Part shown: positions 1 through 8,759 of the stretch, one piece after another
Position numbering within the stretch: position 1 is the stretch's first letter
How the letters are laid out: every line of letters begins with the position of its first letter
Source: Lyophyllum atratum
Lineage: Eukaryota > Basidiomycota > Agaricomycetes > Agaricales > Lyophyllaceae
Direction of reading: 5' to 3'
NCBI GenBank assembly: GCA_014905825.1
Contig: JACGCN010000014.1
Span: 992,001-1,056,000, forward strand
DNA: 64,000 nucleotides
The notes under the pieces: generated by a model
What the model was told of the DNA's origin: nothing
What the model saw: only the letters and a program-made list of their open reading frames with translations
The model's database searches: none
Position numbers and translations under genes: made by a program

Positions 1-1
1 C

Positions 2-535
2 AGGCTGCAAAACCATAACCCATTCAACACCGCCAAACCTCTCCCTCTTTGCCTCTTCCTCAACAAACTCGCGTCCATCGGCCTTGCCGCACCCCTCATA
101 TCACTCGTACTTGCATCTCCTGAGCGTAATCCCTTGCTCGACGCTTTCCTGACAATCTACGATGTCAAACACCGTATCACGCTCGTCCAGCATGTCGCCA
201 TGTTTTACATCCGCTGGCTTGCGATCACCGTTGAACGGTCGGTTAAGTTGGGCGGGCCTTCTCAGTGGAACTGGGGGGCGTACTGGGGATTATCGTGGGC
301 GGAGTTCCTGGGACATTTGGAGAATCGCACCACCGTCGTTCGTGTCTCGCTCCCTCCCTACGACCCCGCCGCTATTGACAACTCCCTGGCGCTTATTCTA
401 CACCCGACAGCCTCTACAGTTGCGGTACGGGCCAATGAGGTTTTAAAGGGCAGGATTCCGGTTGATCACGGTGCTGTGTTGCTTCCTTTACCCTACCATC
501 GTTTCTACAGCGCATGCAAGTCCCTTTTCCTTTAA
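2..535 (+). CDS. C-terminal end of an unrecognised protein (partial)
   Basis: One reading frame is open from the window edge to a stop at 533-535, giving about 177 residues, so the true start lies outside. The part after residue 45 reads like ordinary protein, with several Trp and Leu-rich stretches and a segment near residues 105-150 rich in small hydrophobics (contains ALILHPTAS). No motif I can name is visible. It could be the last exon of a host gene or transposon coding sequence. The adjoining sequence turns AT-rich at once after the stop, which fits a real 3' end. Confidence 0.35.
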   Translation, partial: RLQNHNPFNTAKPLPLCLFLNKLASIGLAAPLISLVLASPERNPLLDAFLTIYDVKHRITLVQHVAMFYIRWLAITVERSVKLGGPSQWNWGAYWGLSWAEFLGHLENRTTVVRVSLPPYDPAAIDNSLALILHPTASTVAVRANEVLKGRIPVDHGAVLLPLPYHRFYSACKSLFL

Positions 536-1440
536 CTTACGTCTCTCATCATTAATTAACAGCCCTCCTTCTCGACCTTTCTATTTACTCTCAACTTACA
601 TTTCCTTGCTGATTCTGCCTTCGTACTTAGCTCACGACCCGCCACGATCCTATTTACTATTTGTAACATTATCTCTCTATGTATTCCGTCGATATTCTTG
701 TGATCTTTTCTTACTACCTGACATCTCTCCCTTACACGCTTTTATCTATCCATTGTACTTACTTCTAAATTACTTCTTCAGCTATCTTCAAGTCAATTAA
801 CTTTTTTTACCTGCGTCTCGTCTGGGGGCGCTATGTTATGGATACGTGTATGACTACACTATTGACGATGTGCCCTCATAGAATAGAGCCTCAACGCAGG
901 TACAAAGATATTGACTAAGTAGCTATCTGATGCTTATGGGTTGTTTGTTTGGCAAGAGCATCTCGGGACATCTGTGGAACCTCTGTGAGGATCTCGAGGT
1001 TCCGCGTGGGTGAGCCGAGCGACGGTTATCCTAGCGAGCACGAATAGACAGGTGATCTAGGTGGAAAGACCTAGAGCAGAGCGTAGTCAAGTTGGTATAG
1101 CCTCAGCTAGACGTGAATCGATTCCCTTGCTCGGGAGAAGCCACGAGCCAGGAATGTCTTCTCTTCTCGGGAGAAGCCGCGAGAGATGACGCAGGAGGGA
1201 CTCGGCGGGGCGAGGCTTTCAGTCCTTGAGGTCACTCGATCACAGGAGCCTCCGAACTTAAGAGTAATACTCAAGTTCAAGGTGTTGTGTTGTAAGAGAG
1301 CATGTATTTGATGTAACTACTCAGACGATTTTATAGCTACGTGACTAAGAGTGACGTGACCGAGAAAACATGTATCAGAAGGATTGGAAAACATATGTAA
1401 GTGAAAAGGTAATGCAGCGCTTACTGACACCTCACAACAT
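536..1440. other. Gene-poor stretch
   Basis: The first ~290 bases are T/C-rich with many stops in all frames. From about 950 the composition changes to a G-rich stretch. This contains a direct duplication of about 18 bases (CTCGGGAGAAGCC core) near 1131-1149 and 1167-1186, separated by a short spacer. No coding frame longer than about 100 codons with protein-like character was seen. It could be a decayed LTR region, but no matching second LTR or primer binding site is visible. Confidence 0.3.
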
Positions 1441-1467
1441 CCCTTGAACTCAAACTTCGACACGCCA

Positions 1468-1579
1468 TGTCATTGTTTGGTTACGACCTCTCAGGATATT
1501 CCTTCAACGCAATTGCCGGAACAACTTGTCATTGTTTGGCTAAGATCTCGCTGGATATTCCACCATCGCAACATCCGGA
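1468..1579 (+). repeat. Two-unit tandem duplication, about 59 bp
   Basis: Units at 1468-1526 and 1527-1579 share the core TGTCATTGTTTGG followed by a related stretch ending in GGATATTCC. They differ at scattered positions, so the duplication is not recent. A TATA-like box (TATAAAAA) lies at 1659-1666 downstream, which could mark a promoter or the U3 region of an LTR; no transcript evidence is available. Confidence 0.5.
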
Positions 1580-1974
1580 TCTTTCAAGCATTCAAAGGAA
1601 CATTCAAGAACTCGCGTTCTCCACTATTCCTTTGAATGACTCAGCGACCGCCCTTTAGTATAAAAAGATGGACAGTAGCGTACTTGTTCTTAACTTCACA
1701 TTTTGCAATATCACTTGATTCATCAATATACTTGATTGACCCATAAGTCTCGACCTTTGCAGTGCGCAATGATCTACAACTTCTATTAGCTTATCTAAAT
1801 CATATCAGGGGTCCTGATAAGATTGCCAACGCCAGTGCGGCGGTTTGGGATAGCTAGTATCAAGTTGAACTTATCAATAAATTGACTTATCTCAGTTATT
1901 GAACATAGCGTGAAGATCTTATCTAATCTACCGATTATATCGCGATCTTCAATAGGGGCTCAAGTGCCAGACCT

Positions 1975-2640
1975 GACCTGATATGCGGAAAGGGTCCGCT
2001 ATGTACTGCGGACCCACAGTGTCCCCGTCTGCAGCGTAATTCAAAGGTTCGTAAATTTTGGAGGATAACCAGGCCCATATCTCTGCCAATTTCAGTCTGT
2101 TTTTGATGTTGCGAGGCTCAAATTGATGGTGCGGCGCAGCGGACCGGCCCTACCATGCGGACCCGCAGTGTCCCCTGTCTGCAGTGTGATTCAAAACCCC
2201 CCATGCAAAATTGCGGATCCTGTGTGAAAAATTGTGGACCCTACGTGGAAGGTTGCGGATGTTGCGGACCCCCCATGCAAAATTGCGGACCCTGCGTAAA
2301 AAATTGCGGACCCCACGTGGAAGATTGCGGACCCAGCAACATGCCACAGGCTACAGCACTCAAAGGATCCAATATGGATGCATTAAAATGCTATGTACAA
2401 ATTGCGGACTCCACGTGAAAAATTTGTGGACCCTGCGCGCAAAATTGCGGAGCCGCAAGGTCCCGAAGCACCCACACATCCATAAGCCTCCCAGGAGGTT
2501 CCACACAGTTCCCGCGCCCACCAAAGGAATCCTTTCGTACCGTCCCATCCAATACACTGTAGTGCTTCCTTTAGTGTCCCAGCGAGTCCTTTCGTCTGGT
2601 CTGCAATGCTACAGTGTAGCCTTCCTTTGGAAGGTAGGAC
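1975..2640. mobile_element. MITE-like sequence with subterminal repeats
   Basis: The stretch holds a short duplicated block (TGCGGACCC, CAGTGTCCCC, GTCTGCAG, GATTCAAA in the same order near 2010-2045 and again near 2152-2195). A dense array of a 21-base unit follows. Non-coding DNA with many copies of one short motif near its ends is typical of non-autonomous DNA transposons. It directly abuts the last surviving exon of the R3H gene, as if it had inserted into the following intron. I could not define terminal inverted repeats or a target duplication. Confidence 0.35.
2205..2440 (+). repeat. Degenerate 21-bp minisatellite (TTGCGGACCC motif)
   Basis: At least seven units of about 21 bases share the core AAATTGCGGACCC followed by a variable GTG-rich half. 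Because 21 is a multiple of three, the plus strand stays open (87 codons from 2155) and reads as a Cys-Gly-Pro heptad repeat such as NCGPCVK, NCGPHVE. The same array is also partly open on the minus strand. I read this as a consequence of the DNA repeat rather than a gene, but a Cys-rich repeat peptide cannot be excluded. Confidence 0.6.
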
Positions 2641-2664
2641 ACCTATACAGTGTGATGCCCCTAC

Positions 2665-3128
2665 CTGAGCGGGTTCGCTTCCGAGCGCAAGTTTGTAGAA
2701 CGCTGAGCAGCGATGGATGAGCAATCGTTGATAAGATTGATAAGACGTAAATGGCGTCAAATCGATGTGTCTTGGTCGCAAAAGATCAGTGTCGGGACCA
2801 CGACGGTATAGCCGAATGGAGGGCGCCAGTTTCTCGCTGGATCGCCACGACAGCAGAAAAGAGCAAAAACTCACCTCCAATTGTTTATTAAATCCTCCGT
2901 AAGCTCTCCCAGCTTCAACACATATACCCTGTCTTTCCTTCTAAGCGCTTCTGAATTTGAGGGTTGACATCCAAGGGCTGATTTGCATGTGCGGGTACGA
3001 GGACGTCTGAATCGAAGCCATTCGCACGGCTGTGGGAGTCTACCGAGGTGGACATTCCATATTCGGGGAACTGAGGGATCGGATAAGTATGAGTCAGGAG
3101 AGAGAGAGCATAGGTTGATGGTTGTCAC
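2665..3128 (-). pseudogene. R3H-domain protein, first two exons only
   Basis: Exon 1 runs 3128 to 2875 and exon 2 runs 2770 to 2665. The 104-bp intron has a GTGAGT donor and the exons join in phase into 120 codons. The C-terminal third holds KDRVYVLKLGE followed after the splice by YQRLLIHR, which contains the R-x3-H signature of R3H domains, known to bind single-stranded nucleic acid. A donor (GTAGGG) follows at 2664, but the next exon is missing and MITE-like repeat DNA begins within 30 bases. The gene is therefore a fragment or is split by an insertion. The first ~50 codons are less protein-like, so the true start may be in a further upstream exon. Confidence 0.55.
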
Positions 3129-3200
3129 TGGTCCGAGTGAAGGGTCGTACTAATTTAGATAAGGCTCCCGGGATAAGCCATTTGAAGTCGGTACCTTAAC

Positions 3201-3433
3201 TTGAGTGGTGTCGTTGAACAGCCTCACCTTGATGCAGATAACCTCTCATTACGATTTCTCTACTGGATTAGACCTAAATTACCACCTGTCTTCAAATCCA
3301 ACCGTTCCTGTGGCTCCAACTACTGTGATGCTACGCATCTCACTGAACGCGATATAGTGGACACCTGTTTTCACGCCTTGCGCGTTTCGTGGACCCACAA
3401 GACCAAACAAGTCGGTTTGCCATATGTAGAGCG
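3201..3433 (+). CDS. Exon of an unknown gene (RDIVD...FHA motif)
   Basis: An open frame of about 78 codons ends at a GTAAGTATG donor at 3434. Its second half carries RDIVD, then FHALRVS, then TKQVGLP. A diverged copy of the same exon lies on the minus strand at 8545-8662, inside the CACTA-like element. The DNA match is strongest over 3345-3388 against 8583-8627 and continues to the donor site. That two loci keep the reading frame and the splice donor supports a real coding exon. I do not recognise the family. Confidence 0.45.
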
Positions 3434-3836
3434 GTAAGTATGAGCCGCTCTAGTGACTTGTAAGTGTATTCTCCTTAGCTTATCTCCACTACTATTCTGA
3501 CTCGAACTTGAATTATAGACAGCACTACTTTGAAGTTAGTGAACCAAGTGCGTCCCAAAAATTGAAACATGTTGTAAGTATATTCTCCTTAGCTTATCTT
3601 CTTTACTATCCTAAGTTACTCGAACTTGGATTATAGACAGGGTTTCTGAGGTGGCTATGAGCCGCACTATAGTAACTTGTAAGTGTATTCTCCTTAGCTT
3701 ATCTTCTCTACTATCCTTACTCAAACTTGAATTATAGACAGGGTTTCCGAAGTGACTATGAGCCGCTCTATAGTAACTTGTAAGTGTATGATATTCTCCT
3801 TAGCTTAACTTCTCTCCTATCCTAACTCAAACTTGA
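3434..3836 (+). repeat. Tandem array of intron-like units
   Basis: Four units each begin GTAAGTGTATTCTCCTTAGC (or a close variant), contain branch-site-like CTTAC/CTAAC stretches, and the first three end TTATAGACAG. They span 3460-3522, 3574-3640, 3679-3741 and 3780-3836 (the last loses its 3' end). Spacers are 51, 38 and 38 bases, and the two 38-base spacers are near-identical (GGTTTC.GA.GTG core). The array therefore repeats a whole intron together with a short exon. It follows directly on the RDIVD exon. Confidence 0.8.
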
Positions 3837-3984
3837 CGCGTCAAGGCACATGAAGTAGGGCATTGTAATAGTACCACAATACAAGTCATCGTCAATGTAC
3901 AATGCCTCAATTGTCTCGACAATGGCCAATGCATGGGGTCATGCTGTCCACTGCCGTTATAAGCTTGCCTGAGGCAAATATGTA

Positions 3985-4574
3985 ATGTTCGAAAGTCCGG
4001 TTCGGTTCGGTCTTTTGACCCAAATCTGGAAAGACTGAACTGCAACCAGTTGCTGAGATCAACAAAACAGCTGCAACTGCAACTGAACTGGTAAAAACCG
4101 GTCTTTTGCAGTTGTGACCGGTTGTGCAACCGGTTGCGACCGCACACACCGTTCCGGCAGGTTCGGCTGCTTTGGGGCTCTAAAACGAGTCCTGGTTCAT
4201 CAAAATCGGATAAGAATTGACAGAGTTACTGAGGTTTTAATGTTGTTATCAATTTGAGCATCAGCAAATACTATATTGGCTATAACTCCACCAATTCTGG
4301 CCAGATTTAGATGTTCCAAGGCTCAAAATGACGGAACAACACGTGGGTATATGGTGCATATAGTGCAGAGCCACAACCGGTTGCAACCGGTTGCACAACT
4401 GCAAAAAACCGCAACTGAACTGCAGTCTTTACTCTTCCAATTTGCTCCAACTGAACTTAAAGTCCAGTTGCTATCAGTTGCAGTTCAGTTGGGTTGCAGT
4501 CTTTTGCAGTTGTAGCAACTGAACCTTCAAACACTACAAATATGCTGCTTAATTCTCCCCTAGCTTGTCCTACT
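3985..4574 (+). promoter_or_regulatory. Upstream module A of the integrase gene
   Basis: This stretch ends at the probable ATG of the integrase gene (4575). It has two blocks rich in CCGGTT and CAGTT/AACTG motifs (3985-4145 and 4370-4515), separated by a linker containing AAAATCGGATAAGAA. A recognisably related arrangement, with the linker in the same orientation, lies before the zinc-ribbon gene at 15282-15880. The tandem-unit boundary (4221) falls inside this module, so copies 2 and 3 lack its first block. It may be the 5' end of a transposon family or a shared promoter. Confidence 0.45.
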
Positions 4575-5734
4575 ATGCCTCGTAACAACCCATCTGGTAC
4601 TAACCAACACTCTAAGGGATCCCTTCGTGCGTTTTGACTATCTTATGCACCAAATACTTTACTGACCTAAGCATTGAAGTCAAGAATCACCCTAACCTTC
4701 CTCAACTCATCCAGCAACACCTCAACCAAAATGCCCTTCAGAAGGACATTCCAAATCTTCTGCTAGAAGACAACGATATTCAAATCGGGTCCTATTCCGA
4801 CCTAATAACCTCCCGCTGATTATGCTAACATGTCCTTAGCTTACGTTCAGTAGAGAGTATTATCAAGAAATTTTCATGGCGAACAACACGTGAAAGCGGG
4901 CTCACAGAGATTGATAGAGGTGCTGCAATCCTGACTATCATTGCGGAGGACCCATTAGGTTGATGGGGAAGCCGTAGTGTGAAAGAGAAGTTAAGGCTTC
5001 AAGGTTACCATGTTAGTCGGTAAGTCTAGAACAATTCACTATGTCCCATTGGTCCTAACTATTGCATCACTACAGTGAATTCACCAATGCCTTCCAACGA
5101 CAGCATGATCCTGTTGCTGTTGCTGCATGTCATCCCTTGACGCAAAAAGTTCATACTTCAACGCTCTGGTCCACTGGTCCAAATGAGGAGTGGTGCATTG
5201 ATGGGCATGAGAAGTTGGTCGCAGACAGGGGGATTGCCATCTGGGGCATTGTTGATAAGTGGTCTCGCCTAGAGCTTTGTCTTAGGGCAGTTCCCAATGC
5301 TCGAGATACGAGAGTCCCCATCACGTTATACTTATAGACTGTCAAGGAATGTGGTGGTGAGTTTCTTTACTTATGCTGCTATGCGATGCTTATAGTTTGG
5401 TAGGAATGCCATCTGTCGTTGCGGCTGATAAGGGTACTGAACTTGGACCCCTCCTTGCTGCCCAAGGGGTACTACGGTGAGTTATGGTCATGCCTTATGC
5501 TTACTGTATTTTCTAGACTCGTTAACAGACAGCTCTACCTTCCTGATCTCGATATCGAGACGGTGCCACCCTTCAGAACAGTCAAGAGTGTCTACAACAT
5601 TACGCATGAGAGAGCCTGGCGTCCGCTCCTTGAGAATCACCTTTGCAATATTCAGCATGAGTATCACCATGGCCGTGGCTACCATCCCAATGATCTAGTC
5701 CACAAGTAAGCATATCCCTACCATATTCCATTTA

Positions 5735-5791
5735 CACCAGAGGCAAACATCGAGTGGGTTGAATTTCAACCTCCGTTAGGTCGGTTGGTCA
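5735..5791 (+). repeat. Left terminal inverted repeat of the CACTA-like element
   Basis: About 57 bases match the reverse complement of 14613-14669 with roughly seven mismatches. Conserved blocks are CACCAGAGGCAAAC, CGAGTGGGTTGA and TTTCAACCTCCGTTA. Confidence 0.85.
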
Positions 5792-6078
5792 GCGGTTGGC
5801 CCAGACCAACCTCGAACCATGGCCAGGAGTCACATCAATGATCGATCCGTCTAATCCCGGTCCGATTCCATCAAGTGCCACGCCCTTCCCGCGAGTAAGA
5901 GTCTAGGCTGTTGAGGCGTGGGGGATGCACGTCATGTCTGATCCGCGACTCCGATTCACGATCACGAGCGGTCGCAAATCCTTTGTTCTCGACGCGTCGT
6001 GCACCATGCACCGCGCACATGTTGTAGAAATACTCAATTTAAAGATTTTGAAGTCCTCCTCTGACTACCATCACTACC

Positions 6079-7656
6079 ATGGCCGACATCTCAATGACTC
6101 CCCCTCCAACCAACGAAGGGGCCGGTCCATCGGGCCTTGGCAAGCGAAAGCGATCCCCGGCGACATCGAAGCCGAGCTCCTCGAGCAAAAAGAAACCTCG
6201 ACGCGCTGACAATCTTCGACGTAAGAAGCCGCAGAAACCTTCCGATTGGCACCTGAAGCGGGATGCGGTACCAAAGGAGTCGAGGAAGACAAAGGTGCGC
6301 GGCTCGCATGCTCATTGTTCTGCAGATCCAAATCCCCTTTCAGGAAGCACTGGAGCTCCATCTCCGTGTTCTCTGGCGCTTACCAGATCAGAACGCGATC
6401 CCTCCAAAGGTCACAGCCGAAGTCAAGACACCTTTTGCTCGCCGTTTCACCTCTGAAGCGCAGGTGAAGACCTCTGTGATTGCCGGTTTGGACCAGAACT
6501 CGGCGTATATCCAGAGTGCTCGAACAACTTTGGCCAACTTCATGAACTCGCTTGCAGACTCGGGGAGCAAGATTTCTAACAGCATCAAACGCACATCGGA
6601 GGACAATTTGATTATGATGTTCAGGACAGTGGCATGCCTCGGGCTCCAGCAGTGGGCACCTGACGTCCTAAGTCAAGATCCTGAGTCCTTCTACAATCTG
6701 CTTCACGAACATATTGCCTTGAAGACATTTGAACAGGTCGCCAGCGCCATGGGCTACGCTCACACGGGGATGAATCTATCCGACGTTCGCAACTTTGCGC
6801 TCATGCGTAAACTCTATCGAAATTTTGTGTTTTCTTATATGCATAATATCGCCAAAGCGGAGGATAAAAGTCCAGGGAGCGTGGCCAAGAGCAATCAGTT
6901 GGCTACTGTCTATAAACGCCGCATCGAGGTACGTTCTTCAGCTTTCGTTTGAGCTTCACAACTCTTTCTGATCAACCTCGATAGCTTGCTACTGGAAGAT
7001 TGGACGTCTTTATGGCCCAAGGCATGAACAAGCGGATCATTGCTTTGGCTAGCGAGACTGAGGCTCATTCTGATGATGAGTTGACGGCGGAACAAGGCGT
7101 CGCAGGCCAGGATATATACTATATCAAAGAGAAAGACAGTCGCTCCGACAAGGTGAAGAACTTCTTTAGAATGGCTGATAAGAAGCGCCTGGTGATGGCT
7201 AAGTCGAAGAGGAAAAGTCAGAAGTAAGTCATCATCCCGCTATTAAAAAGTCAGTGACTGATATTTCTTTCATCACACAGGCTGGAACGTCGCCGTGAAG
7301 ATCCTCCTATGCCGCAGCTATCAGAGCTCACAACACTTCCAAAGAAGGTCCCTATCGATTGGTTCGACCCCACTTATTGGAACAACACCTTGACGGTCCG
7401 TGAACGCGCCGACTATATTGCAAAGGGAATTTTTATCGCGCTCCCTCTCCCGGAGTTCTGCGAGACTTGGGAGCAGTGTGCGAAGTGGAAGAACTTATCG
7501 GAGGCAGACTTCATGCTTACATATGGTAACGCGGTACTGGACAAGTACAACATTCCCACCGATGAGGAACTGGAACAACTTGACCGCTACGATGGGGATA
7601 CGACAGATGAGGGGAGCGGGAGCGGTGGTGAAGATAACTCAGGTGACGAGGAGTAG
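6079..7656 (+). CDS. Accessory gene 1 of the CACTA-like element
   Basis: A model with exons 6079-6220, 6285-6928, 6985-7223 and 7281-7656 is in frame for 466 residues. The last two introns (56 and 57 bp) are clear; the first is a best guess. The N-terminus is Ser/Pro/Lys-rich with likely nuclear signals (KRKRSP, KKKPRR). The middle has a helical segment (ALELHLRVLWRLPDQNAIPP), and the C-terminal part has FDPTYWNNTLTVRERADY and an acidic, Gly/Ser-rich tail. I recognise the type as recurring in Agaricomycete genomes but know no function. Carriage inside the element suggests a transposition partner (TnpA-like) or cargo; both are inference. Confidence 0.7.
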
Positions 7657-7779
7657 AGCGTAGATTTTTGACATGTTTCTTTTCTTGCGTCGCGCAGGGC
7701 GCGTCAATATCAACTACCGGATTTATTTATTACAAGTCTAATTGTGCCAACTTGAATTGCTACAATAGGTCTTGAGACT

Positions 7780-8500
7780 ACAAACATCGGCAGTCTATGT
7801 GTTGATATTGACCGTTTTGCGCGCGCATCCCTCAAGCTGATATCGAGTTTCAAACAATCCTTAAGTAAATGCAGAAAAGATCTATATAGAATTGCGGTTA
7901 GTATTAGAGATTTAAGGCCGTAGTCTGTTGTCAATATTGACCATCGCGCGCCTGCGTCCCTACTAGTAGAGCTGATATGTAGTCCTAAACAATACTTAAG
8001 TGAATGCAGATAATAGAGAACTTCAACACGTACTCAGATACAAATCTGATGCTCACGCATAGCAGTTGGACTTGCGTTAAAGCTTGCGGCTCTTATGTCT
8101 AGTTATATAGAAACGCGGTTAGTGAAGAAATAATATCAACCATCAGTTTTATTTACTACGGGTTTGTCGCAACAATGTGCCAATTGTGTGGCTAGGTCTC
8201 GAGATGACCATGGACATTCATTAATATTCAGGAAAGACTAAGAACTACGATACCAGTGGATCAACGTCAATGAAGATGGACTTGAGAGTCTAGTGAAGAT
8301 TCAATGCGGCAGTCTATTATCGATACTGACCATCACGCGCGTCCTTACTAGTAAAGTTGATATGGAGTTTCAAGCGGTAATTGTGTGAATGCCGAAAAAA
8401 AGAACTTCAACAGTTACAGTCGTTGAATCTGATGCTCACGCACGAAGTTGGACTTGCGTTGAATCTTGCGGCTCTTGCGTCTATATAGAATCGCGGTCAG
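7780..8500. repeat. Three degenerate repeats between the accessory genes
   Basis: The anchors TCTATATAGAAT.GCGG (7881, 8103, 8481), TCAATATTGACC or variants (7801, 7929, 8318) and TGATGCTCACGCA (8048, 8429) recur in the same order. Each unit also carries a variant of CGCGCG..CGTCCCTACTAGTA. Units are of unequal length (roughly 220-380 bases). No long open frame is present. On the minus strand this block follows the donor of the small RDIVD exon, so it might be intron or decayed exon-intron repeats. Confidence 0.65.
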
Positions 8501-8544
8501 TGAAGAGAAGATTAGTGGATTGATCGAGTGACTACATACTCACA

Positions 8545-8662
8545 AGTTAGGCAAATCGAGTTGTTTGGTGATGTTGAGACAGGAAACGCGCGAGGCGTGA
8601 AAAGGTATGTCCACTATATCGCGTTTCGCCTGGGCGCACGCTGGACAGCCATCCAGCTTCAT
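8545..8662 (-). CDS. Small exon homologous to 3201-3433
   Basis: On the minus strand an ATG at 8662 opens about 39 codons containing GCPACAQAKRDIVD, FHASRVS and TKQLDLP, ending at a GTGAGTATG donor. The exon at 3201-3433 has RDIVD, FHALRVS and TKQVGLP in the same order before a GTAAGTATG donor. A CxxC pair precedes the motif here. In copy 2 a missing A (near 31494) breaks this frame, so copy 1 is the better version. The downstream exons are not resolved. Confidence 0.4.
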
Positions 8663-8759
8663 GTGAGTTTGATTTCTGTTTACTTTCAACATTCTCACCA
8701 AGGAACTCGACTTATCCCGGATTTCTCTATAGGTGATCTATTTTTACACGTCGAGAGCC

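Noticed and set aside
1080..1200. Possible tRNA-like or structured RNA from CTCGGGAGAAGC repeats
   Set aside because: No cloverleaf, anticodon arm or conserved T-loop motif can be formed; the signal is a short direct repeat.
1440..1970. Solo LTR of a retrotransposon
   Set aside because: A TATA-like box is present, but no TG...CA borders, target duplication, primer binding site or second LTR could be found.
3840..4515. CCGGTTGCAACCGGTT repeats as a centromere or telomere signature
   Set aside because: They occur only as short blocks in front of genes and are not a continuous satellite; no telomeric TTAGGG array is present.
7780..8500. CRISPR-like array
   Set aside because: Units are long, degenerate and of unequal spacing, and the genome is eukaryotic.
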